A stretch of 64,000 bases of DNA from Dendrophyllia cribrosa (GCA_024195265.1 JAJLRJ010000010.1:6400302-6464301), one strand, 5' to 3'. Positions 41,045 through 53,469 are shown, counted from the first letter of the stretch. Notes: generated from the sequence alone by a model not told the origin. Numbers and translations: made by a program.

Positions 41045-42486
41045 TGTATTCTTCGACTTAAAACGATTAACTCGCGGCAAGTTCGACTTCAGGGATATGT
41101 GTTTTCTTTTAAGGTATTTTTCTGTAGTCTTATTTTGAAAGCGACGTAGGAGTCAACCAAATGCTACACTTTGTTATTTTCCTTCAAAATAGAACGGAAA
41201 AGCCAAGATGGTCTGACCATCATGTGGTACGGACAAAGTACATTTTGGTCAAGTATTCGCCATATCTACCTGTCTGCCGTTTAAACTGAATAGATAGTTG
41301 AATAAATGTATTGCCGAAAAAGAAAATACACGTTTGAATCCAATGTAAGCAAAAGACAAATTACCTAAAACATGTCTCGAACCTTAATGCCTGACGGTGT
41401 GGGGAAAAAATAAATGCCAGATTCTAATAGGATGTGTTTTAAACTGACGGTGGCATTTGACAAACAGTGTTATATTAAACATTTTAACCCTTCAGTTATA
41501 CGATCAGGAACACACAACAAATCGTTTAGGAAGTTCTTATTGGTCTTAAAATTATTTAGACTAAGGACGCAAGTTTTCTTTAATGAAACGGAGGTGGCAT
41601 CAAGCTTTCGAAACATCGGAAAATTTAACACATTTGTATTCCGGGGATAAAAAACGTCCTTTTTGTGTACACAACGTGACGGTCAGCTTGGATTTTCGAA
41701 AAAACGCAAAGCAGTTAACAAATTCGGGGATAAGATCCCTTTCCCAAACATTTTTTCTGCCGCTGAAATATTCAACTAAAAGAACCAAAAAGATCACACA
41801 GTATTAGCCTTCACATAATTTCCTTCACAGGCACTAAAACGATATGAAAAAACAGAAGAACGCCATTGCAAACGTTTTCCTTTATGTTCCTTTTTCTGTG
41901 CCTCTGTAGGATGCGATAAAAAACTCGTTAATAAACTTATTAAAGAACAGTGACGCCATTGGAGTCTAAGTTTCTGTGTGCGCGTTTGCATTAAAAATAA
42001 ATTTGCTATAGGAATAAGTTATTTGCAGATGTATTTTCTGAGAAATGTCAATAGTAAATATATGACGATAGCACAAATACAACTTTCAAGAGCATAAAGG
42101 AAAATAAGTCAACCGTGCAGCTTAAGTAATTAAATGTACTTAACAAAAAGAAACCCGACTTTCTGAAAATAGCAATTAATATTTGACCAATTATTGGCGA
42201 CGGGTTACATGAACATCAAATAAACGCGCTTTTGTGATGCATATAAAATATTTCCCGCACTTCACCTTTGAAATGACCGTCCACTGGCTAGTTACACCTT
42301 TGATTATGTATAACCCTAATTTTAAAACTCGAGGACAATCATTCGAAACGTAGAAGGTTAAATATATTATATTTCCATCGAAAACACTAATTTTTAACAT
42401 TTTGAACACATGACACGTCACATATGCGTTAAGGCAAAATAAGACATCAACATTTACATTCAAGGTTTATTCCATCCTGTTCTAGG
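41045..42486 (-). other. 5' flank and spacer of copy J, ending at a LINE insertion
   Basis: Standard blocks in order, including CGGAGGTGGCATCAAGCTTTC (41590), AACGCCATTGCAAACG, GACGCCATTGGAGTCTAAG (41953) and CAATTATTGGCGACGGG. At CATCCTGTTCTAGG (42474-42487) the block that continues CAAACTG-TGTCTGCCG at 16146 and 56495 is interrupted by the LINE poly(A). Open frames of 60-75 codons here are chance. Confidence 0.6.
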
Positions 42487-43137
42487 TTTTTTTTTTATTA
42501 AATTAACCTTTATTCAAAAACAAATTCACTTACACTCATTCACTCATTTACATTACTTACATTATATAAACTAAAACTCCTACAAATTAATTAAACAAAA
42601 TAAACAAAATACAGGGAGTATACAGTACTTCTATCTAAATTATAGAAAGCAACAGTTGCCATTTTTTGTTATGAATATCTAAAGAATTTTGACCTTTGGC
42701 TATCAGGGACTCTAATTTATAAGTATACCTTATTTTGGCTAGCAATAATGTTAGCGACGGTTTTATATTTAAGTAACGCTCCACATAAGAACTACAGTAA
42801 ACTACATTGTTCTGCGGCATTGGCTCTTTCTCACATAGAATGTCTTTGATTTCAAGAATAGGGGAGGAGCTGATTGTTTATAATTATATTTCAGTATAAA
42901 AATAAAGAATATCCATTTGCGTCACATAAATTTTAGGAAATGTTCGTGCTTCAGAATAGCAGAAGACAATAGCTAATAATTTTGCTTCTTTCATGAAGTT
43001 CCCCAAATACTATTTCTTTAAAAATTTGCATGTTTTGTGATTGGGTCTTAAATTACATGAAAACTTTAAAAAATCAAACAAAATGCACCTTGAAACCTAA
43101 CTTTTTAGCGCTCTTCGAGTCTAGACCAATGAGATCA

Positions 43138-46100
43138 CTAGTTGTTACAATGAAAAAAGTTGACATTCCATCGTGCATTGCCGTTAGCACTTTCCTTCTT
43201 TTGCGGATCATTACTTAAACAACGACACTGATAAATTATTTGTTTAGAGAGAAGAATGATATGATTGATCAATATGTATTCTTTTTTAACAAACCCAAAT
43301 GTTATGTTAACAGCACTTAAGTTTTGCAGAGATATATCATGCCCTTCCAACCAGTTTCTTACTGATAGCCAAAAGTTCCAAGTGATTTCACAGTGAATAA
43401 ATAAATGCTCTAGGGATTCGTCAGATTTGCCACAAAAGGAACACATGGGTGATGCCACCTTTACCATTTTATATAAGATCTTGTTTGTATAAATAATTCT
43501 ATTAAGCAATTTGTATTGGAATTCTCTAGCTTTAGAGTCTAGGGTTGTACTTCTAGGAAGTAGGTAGATATCTTCCCACGCTAGATCAAGTGTTGGATAT
43601 AGAATTCATATTTGTACTTAGCAGTTGGAGCAATCTCGATTCTCTTGATGAGTTCCCAATAAATAGTTTTAGATGAGCTGGGAAAAGTAGTTCTTGTATC
43701 GTTATCACTTGATGAGCCTTGAACGGACAACTCCTCTCTTAAGAGGTTTTTCCAATCCACGGGAATGGTATCGAAAATACTCATTAAAAGAAAGTATTCA
43801 GAATTTGTGATGTTTTTGTTTACCAGTGTGCTCCATGACTTTAACTTACCCCCACTGGTTACAATATCCCTCACTTTTACAATACCTTTTCTTACAAGTT
43901 TATTCCTATATAAGGATTGTCCGCCTATTCTAATGAATTTGTTGTTCCAAATTATTTGTTCAAGAACATCCGACGAGGAGGAAATCTGCTTCTGCCGATA
44001 GTTTTCCAACTCGTGAAGGCATTCCTTGTAGAATTTAGGTATATTTTTCGATAATGATGCTGTGTCATAATTACATTTTAAAAGAAAAGGACCTCCAACA
44101 TCTTTGAGATAATAGTTTAGAAGTGTTTTCAAGAGCTCACTGTTCCCATCGTAATATTTTTTCAGACACATGATCCTTTGTGTTTTAACAAGGGTATCGA
44201 TATGTGGCATTCTCATTCCGCCTTTCTTATAATCACTAATTAAACTTAATCGTTTTATTTTGTTTTTCCCTCTCCATATAAAGCTAAATAAGGCGGTATT
44301 AACTTCCTTAATAATGTCTTTTGTAAGCGGAATTTGTGCTGCTCGGAACATGAATTTAGGGATTGCAAAAGATTTAATAATTTGAATTCTGCCAATTAAG
44401 GTTAGATTTCTCCACTTCCATGCATTTAGAGATTTATTTATTGACTTTATAATATTCTCAAAATTAAGTTCTTGGTACTTTTTCCAGTCATAGGTAAAGT
44501 AAATTCCCAATATTTTCATTGGCTTATTGATCTTTTCTATTCCTATATCATCAAATGACTGGTGTAAACTACCTAACCAATAGGCCTCTGTTTTTTCTTC
44601 ATTTAATTTTAGACCAGAAACATTTCCAAACTTTTTCAACAGTATAAATAAGGAGCGAAATGATTTAACATTTTTTACAAACGTGGTGAGATCATCGGCA
44701 AAGACATTAAGTTTCATATTACTTTTTCCCACTTGGATTCCTTCAATTTCTTTATTATCACGTATGGCAATATTTACAATTTCAAGAGTAATAATAAAGA
44801 GATATGGCGACAGCGGGTCACCTTGCCGGACACCTCGCCTAATTTGAAAGATTTCTGAAGCAAACCCATTGTTCATAACACAGCTGGAGATATCAGAATA
44901 AAGAACTTCCACCCATCTCACAAACGAATTACCAAAATTAAAAACTTTTAATGTTTCAAACAGAAACTGCCAGCTTATCGAATCAAAGGCTTTCAGTTTG
45001 AAATCGAAAGTGGTCATCAATCCAGGAGTATTTTGCTGTTTGGTGTATTCCATAACATCGTTAATTGATACAACAACAACAACAACAACATACACTTTAT
45101 TTTACAACGCTAGCCACTACAACTATATACAATAGCTGATTTCCAAGCGGGGCGTTTAACAAATATGTATATTACAAAATAAAATAAAAACAATTTACAA
45201 TTAAGAGAAAATATTCAGCATAACTCAGTGGCAGGCATAGAGGCTACACTACGTTTAAACTGAGATAGTGTGTTTGCCTTTTTAGCCTCAATCGGTAGGC
45301 TGTTCCAGAGCATAGCACCGCTATATTTAAAACTACGCTTTAGATAGTTGGTTTTCGGCCTTGGAAGTACCAGGTCTGTATCAAGATTTCGTAGATTATA
45401 TTGAGTTTGATTTTCAGATAGTCTTGTAAAGAACTCTCTTAAATATGGAGCAGTTTGATTATTCATTGTTTTATACATTAAGGTTGATTTAATTTGAATT
45501 CGCCTATCTTGGAGAGTTTTCCAGTCTAAACACTTGATTACATCCCTTGAACGGGTCTCATAGCTCGCACCGGTAATTACTCTGGCCGCACGAGATTGCA
45601 ACCTCTGTATTCTGTCTTTAAGGTCACACCGCATCAAAGATAGTTCTGCCTTTAACATAGGCACATTGGTTCTCGTGAATGATGTTCGGTAGAACTTTCC
45701 CTAATCTTAGGGCTACTGAATGCTTTAGATCCAATTTTATAATCCACATTCAGTAATGATATTGGTCTCCAGTTCTTTATATATCTTCTATCTTTATCTT
45801 TCTTCTCTATTAGTCTTATGATTGCTTGCCGTTGTGAATTAGAAAGTTTTCCTTGTATGTGAGCGGTATTTAGGGAATCTACAAGAAGATTACCCAGAAT
45901 AGGCCAAAATGTTTTATAAAATTCTGCTGTCAGGCCATCGTTGCCTGGAGATTTATTGTTTTTAAAAGTTTGTAAAGCATTTTAACACTCTTGATATGAT
46001 TATTGTCCCTCACAAAGAGTTTGTAGGTTCTCTGATAATTTTGGTATACTAAGATTTTGAGTGAAGTTTTTAATGTCATCAGCTACCTCTTCACCAATGC

Positions 46101-47290
46101 TTGCATCTTTGTTTTGATAAAGATCTTCATAAACGTTTTTCAATTCAGTCATGATACCTTTACTGTCTATGACCAACTGTTCATCGCTATTAAATATTTT
46201 CCGTATACAATTTTTCGTTCTCCTCATATTTTCAAGGTTTAAAAAATATTTATTATTCTTTTCTCCTTTTTCATACCATGTAGCCCTGGAGCGTATGATG
46301 TTTCCTTGGGTAATATAATCAAACAGAGAGTCATATTTAAGTTTTTGCCTTGGGAAATCTTCGATATTTTTTTCCGTAGGATCTGTCGCGCATAATTTTT
46401 CGCTTTCTTTCAGCCTATTCTCAATGTCGCTAAGTTTGTTTCTTCTTTCTTTAGCTTTTTGTTTACTACATGAAATAGTAGTTTGTCGTATTCTATATTT
46501 AACCAAATCCCAAAGGAGTCTTTTGTCATTAACTTCTTCAAACTCGTTTAACCACTCATCGTATTTGGAAGAAATTAAATCCACATAATTTTCATCATCT
46601 ATTAAACTGGAGTTAAAGTACCAGTGTGAAGGACCACGAATTTTTAGAGCAATAGCAGAGTGATCGGACTTGACGGAAGGTGTAATATCCGTATGTTCTA
46701 CAAAATCTTGCAGACAATCACTAATTAACCAAAAATCTAGACGACGTTGCACTATGGGCCGTTTCTGTCTCCAGGTGTATTGTTTTTTTGTCAGGATTTC
46801 TAACACGCCAGATATCAATAAGATCATACGAAAATTTTAACTCTTCTATGTTTTTAACGGCAGAACTCTTTTTCTCTATTCTACCCCCTGAGTTATCCAA
46901 CTCTGCGTCCAAATGCACGTTAAAATCTCCTCCAATAATAAGCTGACTGCTAGAGTCAAAGTTATACTCGTCAAGGACTGTCAACATACTCGAAAAAAAG
47001 GTACTCTGCTCCGATATATTGTTTGGGGCATAGATATTTAAAAACAAAAATGGCGAATCTTGAACTAGTGCATCAATCAACACATTCCGTCCGTATCATG
47101 AATTTCGGCCTTCAGTTCGAATTGTATGTTGTTGCTAATTAAGATGATAACACCTTTGCTGTGGTTTGTTCCATGTGAATAATATATTTTTCCTGGCCAT
47201 TGAAATCTCCATTGATCAACAACATCCGGTGTGCTATAAGTTTCTTGTAAAAAAGCAATATCCGCTTTTTGTTTATTAATCCAGGAAATG
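43138..47290 (-). pseudogene. LINE ORF2: endonuclease, reverse transcriptase and zinc-knuckle end
   Basis: From the 5' side: WINKQKADIAFLQET (endonuclease start, about 47275), NIYAPN and GGDFNVHLD (46.9-47.0 kb), RRLDFWLISD and SDHSAIALKI, then a coiled linker. Next come SPGNDGLTAEFYK and NWRPISLLNVDYKIGSKAF at 45.7-46.0 kb. After the nested LINE follow FDSISWQFLFETL, GVRQGDPLSPYLF and FADD, the RT palm (FADD in place of YADD). The C-terminus has CSFCGKSDESLEHLFIHC. Frameshifts lie near 43585, 45710, 46785 and 47085, with a stop near 45980. Confidence 0.85.
45069..45626 (-). mobile_element. second LINE nested in the RT of the L1-like element
   Basis: 5'-truncated, minus strand. It reads DLKDRIQRLQSRAARVITGA, CLDWKTLQDRR and KYSGAMLWNSLP, an ORF2 C-terminus of another LINE clade (CR1/L2-like style). 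Its 3' end is a GTT repeat (CAA on the plus strand, 45068-45090). The host frame reads GRTIFDAV before it and SINDVMEYTKQ after it, so the insertion point is exact to a few bases. Confidence 0.85.
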
Positions 47291-47623
47291 ACAACCTAAT
47301 TGCTTAATTTTGGTATTAAAATTAGCGAGGGTGTTACTCCCAATTGGACAAAAAAACAAGACTTAACACAACAAACAAACATAAAAACACAAGAAGCTGC
47401 CTTTGCAATCTCTCTGCCCCAGACACTAACTGTAAGGGCATTTAAACCTGCTTTAGATGTCGGAATGAGAAAAAGGAAAAAAAAAAAAAGAACCTGAAAA
47501 ATAATATTCGGACGTGTGGGAGCCTCTGCTCATTATCCATTGTTTTTCAAATTTACATGGTTCCGCCTAGGTGTTATCCAATTTCAGTTAATTATGTAGA
47601 TGAGGTTGAAGTGAAAGAAGCGA

Positions 47624-48553
47624 CTACATTGGGATTAATTTGTTATTTATATATAATTTGTCCGGTTCAGCTTTGCTAAAGGATACCTTCATTCCGTTTT
47701 TCTTCGTCTCCTTAAGCTTCGGCATTTGCTTTCTTCTCCTTTCTATTATTTCTTTTGGAAAGTCCTCCAGTACTTTGATGTTGGGATCCTGGAGGTTAAA
47801 TGAAGCTCTTAACACAGCCTCTCGATCACAATATCGAAGAAAGCGGGCTATTATCTGTATTATAGGTCTTGATTTGTTCTCTGAAGGTTTACCCAAGCGG
47901 TGGACTCTTTGTAGTTCGATTGTACCAGCTGGATTTTCAAATCCTAGGGTTCCCTCCAAGAAGTCAAATAGCACTCTCCGAGTATCCTTCGCCTCGCCGT
48001 CTATCGCGTCATTAAATTCTCTTTCTTCCAACCCAAAAATTTTTAAATTTTCTCGACGACTATAAGACTCAGCGTAAGTTGCTTGGTATATAAATTGTCA
48101 TTCACTTCTTTTTGCTCCTTAATCATACCTTGAAGGTTTTCAAATTCCTTGTTAAACCAAGTCAAACTTTTGTCCATCTCTTTTATTTTGCTGTCAGTAG
48201 TGCGCGCGTCACTTTGCAATTTTCTCACTTCGGATTCCATCTTCTCTACTTTCTTGCACATATCGTTAAGTTTGGCTTCGTTATCATCAAGTTTTCCAAG
48301 CTTAGCTAAAATTGTATCAAGTTTAGCAGTCACGTTGTCAACCATGCATGTCTATAGTGGGTAATATTTTGTCTTCTTTATCCGTTTCCTCCTCGAACAC
48401 TTCTTGCGAGTCGCTATGGCGTCCTTCTAGATCTTCTGAGGTCTTGGGACGCTTGTCTAACGGCGAACTTGATCACACTGAATGCGATTCTGATCCACTA
48501 GAACTGCTCCTTAAGAATAGCTTTCGCTTTATAGAGGAGAAAGTATCAGTCAT
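47624..48553 (-). pseudogene. LINE ORF1 (L1-type RNA-binding protein), broken
   Basis: Starts MTDTFSSIKRKLFLRSSSSG at 48551-48553, a Ser/acidic N-terminus with an in-frame TGA near 48478. Next comes a coiled coil (KLDTILAKLGKL, KKVEKMESEVRKLQ) at 48.1-48.34 kb, then the RRM/C-terminal part with ELQRVHRLGKPSENKSRPI and ARFLRYCDREAVL, matching L1 ORF1p (Transposase_22). Frameshifts lie near 48341 and 48045. In active L1 elements this protein trimerises and binds element RNA. Confidence 0.8.
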
Positions 48554-48600
48554 AGGGGATTAAAAAGCCATAAAATGATGGATAAGAGCGGAGCTCTCGT

Positions 48601-48796
48601 GGACACGTCAAGCTTCGTTCATGCTTAGCAACCACATGGCATAAAATATCGACATTACAAGTCGTTTTGAATAGTCAATGCGTGTACCTCGGAAGGGCCA
48701 TGAGGACGGGTAAAGACTAGGCGAGAGACTGGTAAAAAGGACTCAGAACCCCGAGTTGCCTGTGGAGGACGCATGGCCATGTTTGTATGCTCTCCT
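48601..48796. other. spacer, possibly LINE 5' region
   Basis: Mixed-composition sequence (GGCGAGAGACTGG, GGACGCATGGCCATG) with no gene. It could be the 5' UTR of the L1-like element, because array blocks do not resume here. Confidence 0.3.
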
Positions 48797-49346
48797 TTAA
48801 AGTGTATATGACAGATATTTTTTTATTTGTTTGATGCAATCTACATGGCGTTCTGATAAGAAAGTCGAAAAAAGTTTTTCGATATCGATTTTTCTTGTCC
48901 GTGATTTAACCGTCTAAAAACGTGAAATTTCACTTCCGGTGGGTTACAAAGCCGCGCAAGAAGAAAGACTGGAAATAGTCCGCTGTGACGTCAATACAAG
49001 AATGCCAGTGTCGCGGTCTCTCAGTTCCTCCGTTTTTTGGTGCGTGTTACTACAACCATAGACAACACACCTCAATAGAACCATGTTTCTTCCTCAGGGC
49101 GCACTAAAAAATGTGAGGAACCGAGAAACCACGACACCGGCATTCTTGTATTGACGTCACAGCGGGCTATTTCCAGTCTTTCTTCTTGCGCGGTTTTGAA
49201 ACCCACCGGAAGTGACATTTCACGTTTTTAGACGGCTAAAACACGGAAAAGAAAATCGATATCGAAAATCTCTTTTCGATTTTCTTATCAGAACGCCATG
49301 TAGATTCCATCAAGCAAATAAAAAATATCTGTCATATACACTTTAA
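48797..49346. mobile_element. 550-bp foldback element with arms of about 248 bp
   Basis: Left arm 48797-49044 and right arm 49100-49346 are long, nearly matching inverted repeats around a 55-bp centre. The termini read TTTAAAGTGTATATGACAG / CTGTCATATACACTTTAA. Each arm contains TTGACGTCAC/GTGACGTCAA and ATCGATATCGA. No transposase and no clear target duplication. Confidence 0.85.
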
Positions 49347-49495
49347 GAACGCCCCGGCGTTTATTTTAAAACTCGATCTTTTGAACATGGAATTTAATCA
49401 GGAACCGTCGTTTATATCATAAAGGATAGTTTATTGCAATGTTTGACTGCGACATTTTTAAAGCAAACTGTAACAAAACGAAGACTGAGAAAATA
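49347..49495 (-). other. short piece of array spacer
   Basis: CTCGATCTTTTGAACATGG, AGGAACCGTCGTTTATATC and GGATAGTTTATTG resemble the downstream spacer at 18085-18165 (GGACCCGTCGCTTACATTATTC, GGATAGTTTTC). Confidence 0.45.
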
Positions 49496-49748
49496 AAGGC
49501 CCGTGAAAACGAACGCAACATGTTGGCACAACATGTTGTGATCGTTTGTACACCATGTTGCATGATGTTAGCACATGTTGCGTGAAGTTTGAAATCGGTC
49601 AAACTTTTCGCCCAACATCTGCCAACATTTCTTTTGTTCTTTTGTTTTCGTGGTCAGTGAAGTACGTTTGCACGGACAAACGCACAACATCACCCAACAA
49701 TGTCGGGTGATGTTGTGCCAAAATGTTGCGTTCGTTTGTACAGGCCTT
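49496..49748. mobile_element. MITE with AACATGTTG-rich inverted ends
   Basis: Ends AAGGCCCGTG...CGAACGCAACATGTTGG and the inverted GCGTTCGTTTGTACAGGCCTT. Inside are several ACAACAT / ATGTTG half-palindromes. Non-coding. I associate this type with abundant coral repeats (recollection, not searched). Confidence 0.75.
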
Positions 49749-50135
49749 AAAACGTTAATTGAACAAACCAACATTACAACCAGAAAATAGGCCAAGAAGA
49801 CATTTGTCGGTTCAAAAAATACCAGGTTCAAAAAATACCAGGTGAGCTTTCGCGCGTGAACATCATATCTTCACACGTGAGAATAACATGTTATCTTCAC
49901 ACGTGAAAAGAACACTGTTGCTACTTTAGGACTACAAAAAAATATTAAAGTGAAATGGTTTGATTTCATTGGCGTTTATATAACAAACAGAACATTACAT
50001 GGCCGCTTGAAGATACGAAATTTCTCTTCTCGTGTTGAAAAATATTTCACTCGTTCGCTGCGCTCACTCGTGAAAAATTTTCCAACACTCGAAGAGAAAT
50101 TTCGTATCTTCGCGCGGCCATGTAATATCCTCTAT
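49749..50135. other. array flank piece, E-box direct repeat and 133-bp hairpin
   Basis: 49757-49810 is a receptor 3' flank fragment (CATTACAACCAGAAAATAGG, TGTCGGTTCAA). A 20-bp string with AAAAAATACCAGG is repeated at 49803-49842. ATCTTCACACGTGA occurs twice (49867, 49893), each with a CACGTG core. A hairpin at 49994-50126 has arms from ATTACATGGCCGC. No gene. Confidence 0.6.
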
Positions 50136-50277
50136 TTTTTAGTAACAATGCGGACCAGTGCGGAAACATTTTGCGGTGAGCTGGTTGACTTCCGGAAGAC
50201 TTGCTTTCTTGAATCAGCGCGTCAAATCGAGGCGGAATCAACAAATTAAAAAAATGGCGACCATCGCGGTGGTAATA

Positions 50278-50534
50278 GACCAGTTTCGAATTCGCTATGG
50301 TCGCTGAATGAAAGCTATGAAGGCGCATTTTTACAGGGTTAGACTCGACCTGATGTAAAATATTCACAAATTCAGGCGAGAAGATGACCTGTTTAGAGCT
50401 CTGTCTTTTGTTTAATTTTCAAATTTCACGCACCTTCTGCCGGTATTTGTGAATATTTTACATCAGGTCGAGTCTAACCCTGTATCAATGTGTCATTGGT
50501 GTTTGAATTCAGCGGTAATTTTAAATACGAAAAT
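50278..50534. mobile_element. insertion with hairpin in the left arm of the giant palindrome
   Basis: Present only in the left arm. The right arm reads straight through (CATGCGAAATTACCACCGCG). It contains an inverted pair at 50333-50484 built from ACAGGGTTAGACTCGACCTG. Origin unknown. Confidence 0.7.
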
Positions 50535-50692
50535 GGCTTATTTCGCATGTGAAAAAGAAAGTAAAATGGTCCTGTTTGAGCAAAGAACGTTATATAGTAC
50601 CACAGCGACTGGATACATAGATCTCCATCTGTCTTAAAACACAAACTGTTGCAACTGAAGCGGTAAAAAGGGGGCTGAACAATTCAACTTAC

Positions 50693-50822
50693 CGGACAGA
50701 TACCAATCAACCATCCACTCCAATCTCTTGTAAGCGTCGTTTCTAAAAGTTTGAAGTCGCTTTGCTCGATCGATTGCAAGCCCATCCAAATTAAAACTTA
50801 TCAGACATGAAATAGTTGCATA
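50693..50822 (-). other. exon-like 130-nt frame, left-arm copy
   Basis: Bounded by CTACAG (acceptor) and GGTAAGT (donor) on the minus strand. It is open in one frame: LDGLAIDRAKRLQTFRNDAY followed by KRLEWMVDWYLSG. It differs from the right-arm copy at a few codons (S/N, K/R, H/Y) without a stop. The protein family is not recognised. Confidence 0.5.
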
Positions 50823-53339
50823 CTGTAGAATTCAAAGTTGTTATGTTTTCGGTAGCTGAAGGATAGAAGGATGCTCTTCTGGGAAAATCACTTTTTAGGG
50901 ATTTCAACACGGCAAGGAGTTAAAAATGCTAAAACCGGCTCGCATGCATGCATGTAAAAAATGGATTTATTTTCTATAAGCTTTTATCTTACGTTTGGAA
51001 GGATTTTGTCAGGTGCAACTTCTTTCCATGGAAAATGGATATCCGTTCTGTTGAGGTCAGCTACCAAGAAACTCTATACTGACAGGTTAGAGGTTATTTA
51101 GAGCCAAAGTGTAAGTACAATTTCTGGAAAAGTGGTTGAATTTTCTTTTTTCGATGGGCCGCGTGTTTTAAGTTTAATTCTTGCGTAGTTAGTTTTCATC
51201 TATACTTGGATTATTGAATTCGAAAAAATCCAGTAGACTTGTATTATTTTATTTTTCAAAAGCGAATAAATAAAACACACTTTTCTAGTGATGTCACCTT
51301 AATTAATTTATTGAACTTTGTGATAAAAGGCCACCAATTCTTTTTAGTAAACTCGCATGTGGCATCGATCCTATGTTTGTCAAAGTACAGCTTAACCTCA
51401 GTTTTAAAGATTGCTGAACACGGTATCACGACGTAAAAAACTTTAATGGTCTACTCTAGACTAAAGGCAATTAATATTATTAATTTTTGTATTTAAGCTT
51501 AAAGAATTGTAGCTACGTTTCAATACAAAAATGCATTATATCCAAGGCCACGTTTTTTAATAAATGAGAACTACGGATGATGCCTTGTTTGGAAGCGCCG
51601 ACGTTTACACGCTTTCTATTTACCTTTTTTATATAAGCCTATTAAAAAATGGATCGGATATCTTCATTCGCCTTGTCCAAGTTATGCAGTCATACTATAA
51701 CAGAATTTTGTAATATCTTTGATGTCTTTTATCCCGGGGGGTCACAGCTAACTTAACCGGAAAATATTCCTGAAGTTTGTCGATCATTCAGTTCGAAGGA
51801 ACTTTGCAGGTCCACTTTTCCCCAGCCGACTAAACGCAATTTTTAGCTTCACAAAAATGTTTGCTGGCCTTTCCTCGGATTTTCATTCCAAAACGATGTT
51901 TGTTTGTTTTCGTCTAAATTTCAGTTAAAAAATAAAGTTTTTACTCATTTAACAACTGCCGGGGAAAAGTGGACCTGCAAAGTTCCTTCGAACTGAGTGA
52001 CAAACTTCAGGAACATTTTCCGGTTATAAGTTAGCTGTGACCCGGGATAAAAGACATCAAAGATATTACAAAATTCTGTTAGTATGAACTAGCAAATATG
52101 AAAGTAAAACTGTGGCCGAGGAGACATGCTGAGGCTACAAATTGAAGCCAAGATCTTCTTATGTTTGGCACGAAAATGACGAAGAAAACGAATTTCACTG
52201 AGAAAGTCTGAAGTGAATATTTTGGTTTACTCACGAAAATATCGATTTTGGATCTCCTTTCCCTTCTTAGATTACAACCAAACTTCAATGAAAAATAAGC
52301 CAGTGGTGTTAACCGTATTAAAAAGAGTCATCGTTAAATAAAATCCAAGACTAAAAAGCCAGGAAACTTTTTTTGTGAAGTCGGACGTTGAAACTCGCGT
52401 TGTTTGTTAACACGCGAAAATAAATCCTTTCTCTGAAATTATTTTGGCGAAATAATCCAATAAAAGCAACCTACAGAAAAGGATCTAATCGATTCGTTTA
52501 TGAAACATAAATATCACAAGGCGAAATAAGATGTCCATAGACATTTATACAAAAAATACTAAATACAAAGCGTGTAAACGGCGGCAGCTTCCATTGAAGC
52601 AAGGCATCGATCTGCTCTTCGAAATCATTTGACTGAAAAAAAAATGGCCTTGGGTGGAATTTAAGTGTATGGTCAATGCATTTTGGCCTTAGCTACAATT
52701 CTTATTGATTCCCTTTATTTTCTAGATTAGGTCATTTAAGTTTTTTGACGTCGCATACAGTGTCAGCCAAACTTTCTGATCTTTTGTCTGACAAAGGGGA
52801 GGCCCGCGATTTTAGAAAAGAATTGGTGGCCTTTTATCACAAAGTTCAATAAATTAATTAAGGTGACATCACTAGAAAAGTGTGTTTTATTTATTCGCTT
52901 TTGAAAAATAAAATAATACAAGTCTACTGGATTTTTTCGAATTCAATAATCCAAGTATAGATGAAAACTAACTACGCAAGAATTAAACTTAAAACACGCG
53001 GCCCATCGAAAAAAGAAAATTCAACCACTTTTCCAGAAATTGTACTTACACTTTGGCTCTAAATAACCTCTTACCTGTCAGTATAGAGTTTCTTGGTAGC
53101 TGACCTCAACAGAACGGATATCCATTTTCCATGGAAAGAAGTTGCACCTGACAAAGTCCTTCCAAACGTAAGATAAAAGCTTATAGAAAATAAATCCATT
53201 TTTTACAGGCATGCATATGCGAGCCGGTTTTAGCATTTTTAACTCCTTGCCGTATTGAAATCTCTAAAAAGAGATTTTCCCAGAAGAGCATCCTTCTATC
53301 CTTCGGCTACCGAAAACATAACAACTTTGAATTCTACAG

Positions 53340-53469
53340 TATGCAACTATTTCATGTCTGATAAGTTTTAATTTGGATGGGCTGGCAATCGATCGAGCAA
53401 AGCGACTTCAAACTTTTAGAAGCGACGCTTACAAGAAATTGGAGTGGATGGTTGATTGGCATCTGTCCG
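53340..53469 (+). other. exon-like 130-nt frame, right-arm copy
   Basis: Acceptor ATTCTACAG ends at 53339 and donor GTAAGT starts at 53470. The frame from 53340 is open: YATISCLISFNLDG, then LAIDRAKRLQTFRSD and YKKLEWMVDWHLSG. It ends in phase 1. The composition (charged, amphipathic, two Trp) and splice signals look like a true internal exon, either of a cellular gene or of an intron-bearing transposase. I cannot assign a family. Confidence 0.5.

Larger units (their letters stand above)
42487..48600 (-). mobile_element. L1-like LINE, decayed, about 6 kb, with nested LINE
   Basis: Minus-strand element. The poly(A) tail (T run 42488-42497 on the plus strand) follows a 3' UTR, then ORF2 (about 43138-47290) and ORF1 (47624-48553). 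The ORF1/ORF2 arrangement, the Transposase_22-like ORF1 and the poly(A) tail place it in the L1/Tx1 group. Multiple frameshifts and stops show it is dead. The 3' insertion point in the array block CATCCTGTTCTAGG is clear. The 5' boundary is uncertain. Confidence 0.8.

Noticed and set aside
41583..41807. Frames of 65-82 codons containing RWHQAFETSENLTHLYSG in several spacers (21.8, 41.6 kb)
   Set aside because: They recur because the spacer block recurs. Length and ends differ between units, with no sign of coding constraint and frameshifts between copies.
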